NCBI GenBank assembly: GCA_035610835.1 | Contig: CM069452.1 | Location: 67,490,919-67,554,918, forward strand | Reading direction: 5' to 3' | DNA: 64,000 nucleotides | Origin: Ophiura sarsii | Lineage: Eukaryota; Echinodermata; Ophiuroidea; Amphilepidida; Ophiuridae | Part shown: positions 56,345-64,000 of the stretch, piece after piece | Position numbering within the stretch: the first letter of the stretch is position 1 | How the letters are laid out: each line of letters opens with the position of its first letter | Notes under the pieces: model-generated | The model's input: the letters and a program-made list of their open reading frames with translations, nothing else | What the model was told of the DNA's origin: nothing | Database searches by the model: none | Position numbers and translations under genes: made by a program

Positions 56345-58505
56345 TACATACATACATACATAAAGGCTTTTATAACCCGCTATTTCTAAAAGACCACAGC
56401 GGGGTGTGATGATGCAAAGCAAAAATATATAAATACAACAACAAAAAACATAAATTATAGGTACATCAGAGAACCATGAAAAATACAATGCATAGGAGAA
56501 AAACATATGAAAACGAGATCATTGAGTGAACAGGTAAGTTTTGAGTCCTTTCTTGAAACTCTGTGGTGAAGATGCTGAGCGGAGAGTCATTGGGAGAGAG
56601 TTCCCCTTTAAATCAAAAGTGATTAGATTTTTTCTCACTTCAGGTCTTTAAAGGGTGTTAAATCACCTTTAAAATAAGACCAAACACGAGTCAATCTGAT
56701 AGATGGTTATACAAATACAATAGCCTAAGCCTAAAGTTTTTTGATCAGATGTGTGGCATGATCACGTTTTTGGCACAGAAAATTATTTTTGCCGCCCAGT
56801 TTTGTAGTCTCTGTAGACGTGAGATATTGGATGCATTTGTGCCGAGGAAAACTGCATTGGCATAATCCAGTCTAGATAGAATCAGTGAACGGACAATATG
56901 GTGACATGAGTCTCTATCAAGGAACCGTCTTATGCGTGGATGTTCCGAAGATGGTAAGTCAAGTTGGTACATAGATTAGTGATATATGGAGACATTGAAA
57001 GATCACTGTCAAACAAAACTCCTACATGTAGATTCCGAACAGTCACAGATGGATTGATAATCTCGGAAACAATCTGGAGATGAATTCCATCAGGCAGCTT
57101 CCACTTATTGCGAGGTGATATAGCAATGACAAATTCCGTTTTTGGAATCGTTAAGTTTAAGCGTGTTCATTGTCATCCAGCCTTTTATTTCGCAGATACA
57201 GGCTGAGAGCCTTGATAAAGCCGATTCTATGGTAGTTAGATCAGACGGATTAAAATCAAGGAATAACTGCATGTCGTCAGCATACATGTGATAGGGGATG
57301 TGATGCTTTCCACAGCGGGGTGTGATGATGCAAAGCAAAAATATATAAATACAACAACAAAAAACATAAATTATAGGTACATCAGAGAACCATGAAAAAT
57401 ACAATGCATAGGAGAAAAACATATGAAAACGAGATCATTGAGTGAACAGGTAAGTTTTGAGTCCTTTCTTGAAACTCTGTGGTGAAGATGCTGAGCGGAG
57501 AGTCATTGGGAGAGAGTTCCCCTTTAAATCAAAAGTGATTAGATTTTTTCTCACTTCAGGTCTTTAAAGGGTGTTAAATCACCTTTAAAATAAGACCAAA
57601 CACGAGTCAATCTGATAGATGGTTATACAAATACAATAGCCTAAGCCTAAAGTTTTTTGATCAGATGTGTGGCATGATCACGTTTTTGGCACAGAAAATT
57701 ATTTTTGCCGCCCAGTTTTGTAGTCTCTGTAGACGTGAGATATTGGATGCATTTGTGCCGAGGAAAACTGCATTGGCATAATCCAGTCTAGATAGAATCA
57801 GTGAACGGACAATATGGTGACATGAGTCTCTATCAAGGAACCGTCTTATGCGTGGATGTTCCGAAGATGGTAAGTCAAGTTGGTACATAGATTAGTGATA
57901 TATGGAGACATTGAAAGATCACTGTCAAACAAAACTCCTACATGTAGATTCCGAACAGTCACAGATGGATTGATAATCTCGGAAACAATCTGGAGATAAA
58001 TTCCATCAGGCAGCTTCCACTTATTGCGAGGTGATATAGCAATGACAAATTCCGTTTTTGGAATCGTTAAGTTTAAGCGTGTTCATTGTCATCCAGCCTT
58101 TTATTTCGCAGATACAGGCTGAGAGCCTTGATAAAGCCGATTCTATGGTAGTTAGATCAGACGGATTAAAATCAAGGAATAACTGCATGTCGTCAGCATA
58201 CATGTGATAGGGGATGTGATGCTTTCTAATGATGCGACCAATTGGGATGATGTATATTTTGAAAGAACCTGGTCCAACGATGGAGCCTTGGGGAAGGCCA
58301 TAGTCCATGCGATGACGATCAGAAAACGTGTCATTAATGCAAACTTTGGTGGTCCTGCCAGCGAAGTACGACTCGTACCACTTCAGTGCAATTCCTCTGA
58401 GACCGATTTCATTTGCAATTCGACGAGCTAAAACACCGTGTTCCACCGTGTCAAACGCTGCCGACAAATCCAAAAACATGTATGTTAATGGTGTTCCGAT
58501 ATAGG
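56345..58505 (-). pseudogene. L2/CR1-like LINE ORF2, with a 916-bp internal tandem duplication
   Basis: The minus strand begins 5' truncated at TYMFLDLSAAFDTVEH (58460), then GLPQGSIVGPGSFKIYI, HHIPYHMYADDMQLFLDF (catalytic YADD, near 58190), GWMTMNTLKLN, a frameshift into WKLPDGI and a RNLHVGVLFDSDLSMSPYI-like part, IRRFLDRDSCHHIVRSLILS, RLDYANAVFLG and LQRLQNWAAKIIF, then after a 120-bp insertion SLPMTLRSASSPQSFKKGLK. This RT-to-C-terminus order fits L2/CR1-type LINEs. The segment from just before YADD to the 3' UTR is present twice (57311-58226 and 56395-57310). The 3' end is TTATAAAAGCC, then TTATGTATGTATGTATG (56345-56370). Several frameshifts; not functional. Confidence 0.9.
56395..58226. 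repeat. 916-bp direct tandem duplication
   Basis: 56395-57310 and 57311-58226 begin CACAGCGGGGTGTGATGATG and end GGGATGTGATGCTTTC. The only difference I noticed is G/A at 57077 versus 57993 (GGAGATGAATT / GGAGATAAATT). The near identity means a very recent event or an assembly artefact. Confidence 0.95.
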
Positions 58506-58509
58506 CCCA

Positions 58510-58680
58510 GTTTTCAACTTGATATTTTCTATAATACATGGAGAGTCATCTATAAAATAGTGTGTAAACAGTTTGAGATGCATAACTCGCAATGGTTCTT
58601 ATCACAGAAGCACCAGGTGACATGAAATTTGTCCATTGAGTACACAAACTGACCTTTACCAATAACTCACTGTATTTTGA
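58510..58680. mobile_element. Diverged T2-like element fragment
   Basis: CAGTTTTCAACTTGATATTT, AGTTTGAGATGCATAACTC, GCAATGGTTCT and CCATTGAGTACACA follow the order in 44467-44627 and, inverted, in 2123-2467. It adjoins the broken 5' side of the LINE. Confidence 0.7.
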
Positions 58681-59251
58681 CCGGTTACGAAACGCCTTAT
58701 AACCTTGGAGTAATGGAGAACTTCATACATGTGTTGCTGTTGTTTTTCTCTTTTAAGTAGTGGAGGAGGTGTCTACGCAGCCTGCTGGTGAGTTAAAAAC
58801 CTTTGAAAAATTAATATACGCCTTATAAACATGTTTGTGCGATGGCCGTTATTGTCTGTCTATCGTGTGTTTACTACAGGGTGTCCCTAAAAAAAGGTGA
58901 ACGTCTTCTACGTCATTGCCCTCATTGATAATACTCAGTATTTGGCTGTATTTTTATATGATATGAAAGATAATTTAGTTGGGCTTACAAATGCCGTTTA
59001 TTGGATTATATTTACCTTTCTAAATCTACAGATGACATGTTTGATCAACAACGAGCACTAAAAATTGGGAATAAACCGTGTACTACGACAACACAATTTA
59101 ATTGGTATGAGCATGCGCACATCAGTTACGGGACGTCTAGCAACTTAGCAAGACATTGCCAAAAAGTTCTTTGTGGAATGTGGCATTTTCGTCATTAAAC
59201 ATTTCGTATTTGGATTTGGTGACTGTGTGCGTGCTTTAAGATTAAACTTTA
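58681..59251. other. No gene recognised; one mariner-like end at 58877
   Basis: TACAGGGTGTCCCTAAAAAAA at 58877 looks like one mariner-type terminus. I see no inverted partner. The 65-codon ORF at 59001-59198 has no recognised motif. Confidence 0.45.
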
Positions 59252-59401
59252 GGGAGCACATCAAAACTCGACCGCGCGGCAACCGCCGGTTCCGCCCGGT
59301 TGGACCGCATATCATTGTTTAGAACAATAGAAACCGGCTGCAACCGCAGGGAACCCCACGGAACCGGCGGTTGCCGGGCGGTCGAGTTTTGATGTGCTCC
59401 C
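59252..59401. mobile_element. GC-rich Harbinger-like MITE, 150 bp
   Basis: TTA|GGGAGCACATCAAAACTCGA and TCGAGTTTTGATGTGCTCCC|TTA, with inner GCAACCGCCGGTTCCG / CGGAACCGGCGGTTGC also inverted. Almost the whole element can fold. The terminus GGGAGCA is shared with 21293-21783. Confidence 0.88.
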
Positions 59402-59672
59402 TTAATGAACTTTAATATGCTGTTTGTTTTGTTGAAATTGCTCGAGTCTATCCAAAGATGCTAGCCTGACCATGTTTGACTGCTTTGAAACTTTTCTTCA
59501 TAGAAATTTCACCCAAATGCTATAGTGGCCCTCTGTTCCAATTAGAATAGTTTTTCTTTATGTGATGGAAAAAAATAATACTTTAAGCGACGAAGCAATA
59601 ACCTTGTTTTGGTGGTTTTTTAAAAAATTTGTGGGTGTTTCTTAGGAGGAGGGGAGGGGGGGGGGGGTAATT

Positions 59673-59754
59673 GTGTTACAGCAGGATTCGAACCGACGCG
59701 GGGAGAATCCGATAGATTTAAAGTCTACAGCCTTAACCGCTCGGCCATGACTAC
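59673..59754 (-). pseudogene. tRNA-Ser-like gene with UUA anticodon (suppressor-like or pseudogene)
   Basis: The 82-nt minus-strand sequence begins GTAGTCATGGCCGAGCGG and keeps a good A box and D arm (GCCGAGCGGTTAAGGC), an anticodon arm GTAGA-CTTTAAA-TCTAT with UUA at 34-36, a long variable arm, and a B box GGTTCGAATCC. Length and long variable arm match class II tRNA-Ser. UUA would read the UAA stop codon. The 3' acceptor strand (TGTAACA) does not pair with the 5' strand (GTAGTCA) beyond two bases, the T stem has a mismatch, and no T-run follows. It is therefore most likely a tRNA-Ser pseudogene whose anticodon has mutated. Confidence 0.8.
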
Positions 59755-60200
59755 TCATTGTAGAGACCGTCGTGTTCAATAAGTAATGAACTAGTGGTGA
59801 ACTATCGATTTATTCGACCAAAAATGAGTCATTTTTGGGGAATTTTGGGGACGTATATTTTATTTGAAATATACATAACACACACACTGAAAGCTAACAA
59901 TCAAATTAATATTGTCTAAACTTGTCAGAACTGTTGAAACCTTTGCCACATATACAATAAGATGGGCTATAGTAGATTCATAAACTCTGGCGCATCGGTA
60001 TCGATTTTGGACCTCGTCCATTGGGCGTTAGAGGAACCCATTTTGACCAATGATGAAACAGCGGTACTTTTATAGATGTTATTATCATGATTATTTGCGC
60101 TCCATAATCAAATGCTATTCATGATAGTGTGGCTTTATGAATAGGGCTGATCATATAGCTTTACAATCACGACAAAAAAAAAACTTAATCCAGTAGCTTT
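59755..60200. other. No gene recognised
   Basis: AT-rich DNA between the tRNA pseudogene and a LINE fragment. Confidence 0.5.
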
Positions 60201-60653
60201 AAATGTGTTATCAAAACTAAACCTGGTTTGGAAGATTACTTATTATGTAAATTAGATTTTTATGGTGCAACGATGAAATTCAAAGCTCGGTGCAATACCT
60301 TACCCCTCAATGGCCGTGCTCATTTATGGAAACCTGATGTAAATATTTACTGCCCATTATGTGATAAAGATACTGAGGATCTTAGACATTTCTTATTTAT
60401 TTGTAGTGCGTTAAATCATATCAGAGTTGATGAATTCCTTAAACTTGAATATCAACTATCACTCCATAATTGAAAAGAGTTTTGGAGAATATTTATATCT
60501 GGTAATTTAACTATAAAAATGTGTCTTATGCTAGGTCTTTCAAATGACGTTCTTACTGTATGTGATGATTTACCCGTACTCCAAATATTTGATGTGTTCT
60601 GCAAATCCTATTTAAAACGTGCAAGGACCGCACGTAGCATTCAACTTGTATGA
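60201..60653 (+). pseudogene. LINE ORF C-terminal fragment with CPLC zinc-knuckle module
   Basis: The plus frame reads LEDYLLCKLDFYGATMKFKA, then LPLNGRAHLWKPDVNIYCPL with C-x2-C-x9-H-F-x4-C (CPLC...EDLRHFLFIC), and LNHIRVDEFLKLEY. An in-frame TGA at 60471-60473 interrupts it (LHN*KEFW, probably once TGG). The frame then goes on as EFWRIFISGNLTIKMCLMLG to YLKRARTARSIQLV and TGA at 60651. This is the extreme C-terminus of a LINE ORF2, similar in layout to 16860-17123. An AAATAAATAAATTAAAAAAA tail at about 60788-60810 probably marks the 3' end. Confidence 0.82.
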
Positions 60654-60810
60654 TTCTATGTTTTCATGTAAATATTTGTATATATATTCTTCCTTTTTAT
60701 TTATACATGTGATAATATTGTGTAATATGTTTTAAGGACGCATCAGTCGAGAAGACTCATGCCCCTGTTTCAAAAGTGTATGTCCAAATAAATAAATTAA
60801 AAAAAATTAA

Positions 60811-62265
60811 AAAATATCCCTTTGGAAGCGGTGACCACAATAAAAACAAATCGACCATCATCGACCGTATACAGGTTTCGAAAGAAAAATATTATGTATG
60901 TCATTTTACCTATTCATAATTTAGTGGATACTTTTTCTTATTTTCCGTTTTTATTATGCACGTGGAATAAAGAAAACATTAAAATGAAAATAACAGTTCT
61001 ACGTATTTATTTGCGAGAAAAAGCCGGAAAATAATTCAATAATCATTTTTTTTATATACCTAGGTACAAAACTATTTGTCCTAATTAAATGGAAAACAGT
61101 TATATTAACCAAGATACGGATTATAAACGTTACTTTAAGTATTTCTGGCTATGAGACCACCTGAATACCTTTATCAATTTATCTGAATAACAATACATTT
61201 CTTTATCGAAAATACGCGGGCAATTGACAACAAATGTTTGCAGGCAAAGTTATGCCGATAATCCAGACGCAAGTTCCCTGTCACTAGGTACATAGTGGTG
61301 ACTACATCACAGTAGTATATGCGTATGAAGACACGGTATTAACCTTGCATATTACGATTAAATTCAAGTGCCTCCCCCTCTTTTGCTTCTGTTACCTCTT
61401 TACTGAAATGGCAAATCGCTAAAATCGGCCAATGTCTGCGAATCGACTATAGAGGTAGACAACTTTTAAGTCAAGCGTTCTGGGTTCTATCATTTCGATC
61501 ATCATTCACTAACGTCAACGCACCTAAAATATTCGAAGCTCCGAATGATCGATCTAATGCAACAGGATTAACTACGAGAATCTACGGGATCCTCATAACA
61601 AAGAGCTCATCTCTCTCTAATCAGGGATTCTATTAATTTTGGGATAGGAAAGTCCTATATACTAACGTACGTAGCGAAAACGGTCCCTTTTGCATATTTG
61701 AATAAATTATGGTAATCGTCTGGAATGCGTCGGTGACCGGCGTATGACGCGTTTGACGTCATTATTTAGTCAGCATAGAATTGGTGGCGCTATTCACTCG
61801 ATAGATTTACACACAGCTTGCCGTCAAAAAATGATACTGACACTGGAGTTGGTTATCCAACTCCAGCGGTTTTTGGATGAAATAATTTAGTTCCAACGTG
61901 TGATGAATTTTATGGGGTCATATAATCAAAATCCCGGGCAAAATCCATTGTAACATTGAAAGCAATGGAAATTCAAAATTAACGGCCGTTCGTGTCTACC
62001 ATCGTCTGCTACAATCACGCCTTATCAGTATAGCGCCACCAATTATATGCTGACTAAATTTAAATTTAAAAGTGGACTCCGATCGGCAAGCTGAGTGGCA
62101 AACCCCTGCTCTAATGTGATCGCGCTAACGACTGACTGAGTCAGCCAAACTTTTTTTTGAGATATTGAACAGGATCAATATTCTCCTGAGAAAAAAAATC
62201 AGCTTTACAAGGATCGCTTGCACTTTTAAATGCATGAAGCATGAAGCATGTCCTTTGTCTTGATA
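60811..62265. other. Long stretch without recognisable gene
   Basis: Unique-looking DNA. GGAGTTGGTTATCCAACTCC (61845-61864) is a perfect 20-bp palindrome. ORFs of 70-78 codons have no motif. Confidence 0.5.
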
Positions 62266-63275
62266 CACAGTAAAAAAAAAAGTGAACAACATGTTTAAAA
62301 AATTGAACAACTGCTGTTTGACGGGTGAGCTGAGCAACTTGTTGCTCAAAATATTAAACATCTGGGGTTGTTTAAAGTTTTAAACACCTAGTTGTTTAAC
62401 TTTTTAAACAACATGTTTAAAATCAGATTTTACACATTGGTGTTGTTTAAAAATTGTTGTTCAATTTTCAAGGGTTGTTTAAAGAAAGTTGTTCAATCCT
62501 CATGGGTTGTTCAAAGAAAGTTGTTCAATCATCTTGGGTTGTTCAAAGAAAGTTGTTCAATCATCTTGGGTTGTTCAAAGAAAGTTGTTCAATCATCTTG
62601 GGTTGTTCAAAGAAAGTTGTTCAATCCTCATGGATGAAATTGGCCTGTTTAAATAACCAGGGTTGTTTAATGGTGGTTGTTTAAAACTGCAGGGTTGTTT
62701 AAATGATGGTTGTTAAAAAAACAGGGTTGTTTAATGGTAGTAGTTTAAAATTCCAGCACGATTTGAAGACTTGAATTTCTTGTGTTGAAGTACACAGACA
62801 GAACGGCAGAACTGTCGAATTCGGATGCCTTCTGTCTGTGGAGCAAAATCGCGAAATTAAAATTATATTTGTGCAAAAAATATCCATCTTCGCCGTCTAT
62901 CATCAAACTATATCGGTTCTTTGGTCATCATATTTCATTATTTTCTTGATTGTATTTCCCCATCTTGTCAGCAAAATCTTTAAAATGATGATTTAAAATC
63001 GAAATTTGTTTACCGAATGAAATACGGCGGCCGTTAATTTGAAGCATATCGCAAACGAATCATTGTGACACGTGACTTGTGACGTCACAAGTAAACAACG
63101 TTGTTCAAGATCACTTTGTATTGATGTGAACGACGTTCTTTATACTGTAAACAACACCTGTTTAAAAAAATGTTGTCTTCTTTAAACAACGATGTATAAC
63201 TTTTACACATCTGTTGTTTGAAAAAGTGTACAACAGAAATTGAACAGCGATATTTTGTACATCGTTTTCTCTGTG
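62266..63275. mobile_element. TA-type element with subterminal GTTGTTYAA repeats
   Basis: TA|CACAGTAAAAAAAAAAGTG left and CGTTTTCTCTGTG|TA right. GTTGTTTAA, GTTGTTCAA and their inverse TTTAAACAAC recur more than 20 times near both ends. Five 32-bp tandem units occupy 62474-62633. No transposase. The ORFs over the tandem units are repeat artefacts. Confidence 0.65.
62474..62633. repeat. Five tandem 32-bp units
   Basis: Each unit is GTTGTTCAAAGAAA + GTTGTTCAATC + ATCTTGG, with small changes in the first and last. Confidence 0.9.
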
Positions 63276-63279
63276 TATA

Positions 63280-63801
63280 AACACAACACCAAAAGTAAGT
63301 CCCCCTAAACAATTCGTCATAACATCGTAAGATAAAACATTTTACCAATAAAACTTAGTTAGAAATAATCCTATTACTGTTTCCTAAGTGATGTTTGAAA
63401 ATGAAAGATTTCCATTACTTCATGGCTGAATGAGCTCAAATGGAAGACAAAAACTGCCCTTCTCAAAAGTCACAAAAGTTTATGAATTGCTTCTCACTAA
63501 TGGAAAAGTACCCGTGGCTGAGCAAAATTTACTGTAATGTGTAATCAATTCATTATCATTCAGCCATGTAAATCCCATTCTTGGCTTAGATATTAGCATA
63601 GTGAGTTGTGACTTTTGAGAAGGACAGTTTTTGTCTTATCTTGAGCTTATTCAGCCATGAAGTCATGGACATCTTTCATTTTCAAACACCACTTAGGAAA
63701 CAGTCATAGGATTATTTCTAACTAAGTTTTATTGGTAAAATGTTTTATCTTACGATTTTATGACGAATTGTTTAGGGGGGACTTACTTTTGGTGTTGTGT
63801 T
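63280..63801. mobile_element. Foldback element, 522 bp, similar in design to 6603-7123
   Basis: AACACAACACCAAAAGTAAG and CTTACTTTTGGTGTTGTGTT ends, arms of about 220 bp that are near-perfect inverted copies (for example CTGTTTCCTAAGTGATGTTT / AAACACCACTTAGGAAACAG). Left flank TA, right flank GA. The terminal AACAC...AAAAGTAAGT and the length match the foldback in the satellite. Confidence 0.82.
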
Positions 63802-64000
63802 GATATGCACACCATTCACAAATCAATTGAAAATGCCTATGTCTTCTATTGAAGTGTTCAATGGAACAGAACGTTGGTTTGCTGACCTTTACGGCCCTTC
63901 GTTCTGGATGGTGATTTTTAAATATCTGAAGTTGAATGAAAAAATCAAAGTTAAACTGATTGCCCTCCTTCTGTACCAATTAGAATAGTTTTTCTTTATG
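63802..64000. other. No gene recognised
   Basis: A 63-codon plus-strand ORF (63797-63988) is not recognised. Its last bases (CAATTAGAATAGTTTTTCTT) recur at 59538-59558, so a dispersed repeat may end here. Confidence 0.4.

Noticed and set aside
59673..59754. Functional suppressor tRNA
   Set aside because: The acceptor stem does not pair and there is no terminator, so it is listed as a pseudogene; the anticodon is still reported as a finding.
62392..62684. Two overlapping ORFs with VVQ/LFK-type repeats
   Set aside because: They are translations of the 32-bp tandem units in two frames.

Overview
The window looks like intergenic DNA from an animal nuclear genome, most likely a marine invertebrate. 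The frequent TAGGCCTA words and the mix of hAT, Harbinger-like, mariner-like, Helentron-like, L2-like and Tx1/L1-like elements would suit an echinoderm or hemichordate, but that is a guess. Long AT-rich stretches, homopolymer G/C tracts, microsatellites, a tRNA gene with internal promoter and T-run terminator, and scattered fragments of LINE reverse transcriptase rule out a bacterial or phage origin. I found no intact host protein-coding gene. One short ORF (45187-45555, minus) has a TTF/BED-like zinc finger of the kind found in hAT transposases and ZNF862-like proteins. One canonical tRNA gene, tRNA-Cys(GCA), is at 39085-39156 on the minus strand.

Layout. 1-4200: repeat fragments, a possible tRNA-derived SINE, and short DNA transposons (MITEs), two of them nested. 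4311-7403: a satellite of about 20 units of about 122 bp, each with a hairpin, split by a 521-bp foldback element. 7404-10380: mostly unrecognised DNA, then two MITEs. 11084-13592: a decayed Tx1/L1-like LINE ORF2 on the minus strand, itself hit by two MITEs. 15775-18152: MITEs and a LINE C-terminal fragment. 20154-24884: a cluster of hAT, Harbinger-like, TTAA-type and TA-type MITEs. 25607-31478: mariner-like and further MITEs. 33060-37146: a hAT MITE holding a tRNA-SINE, a large foldback and nested elements. 37780-41700: LINE fragments, a microsatellite, the tRNA gene and hAT MITEs. 41846-46815: a foldback mariner-like MITE, two tandem-repeat arrays of about 88 bp cut open by insertions, and the zinc-finger ORF. 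46921-49034: a hAT element followed by a Helentron-like element full of minisatellite. 51711-55169: a TIR element and a LINE tail inside an inverted repeat. 56345-58505: an L2/CR1-like LINE with a 916-bp internal tandem duplication. 59252-64000: a GC-rich MITE, a tRNA-Ser-like pseudogene with a UUA anticodon, a LINE fragment, and two TIR elements.

No genes act together here as a pathway. What the window records is the order of insertions. Target-site duplications let many nestings be ordered and several element ends be fixed: TTA/TAA for the GGCC/GGGA/GGCT-ended families, TTAA for T2- or piggyBac-like elements, TA for mariner-like elements, 8 bp for hAT, and 4 bp AATT/ATAT for a GTGAYGCGATC-ended family. 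Family names are inferred from termini and duplications, because no transposase for any of these families is present in the window.
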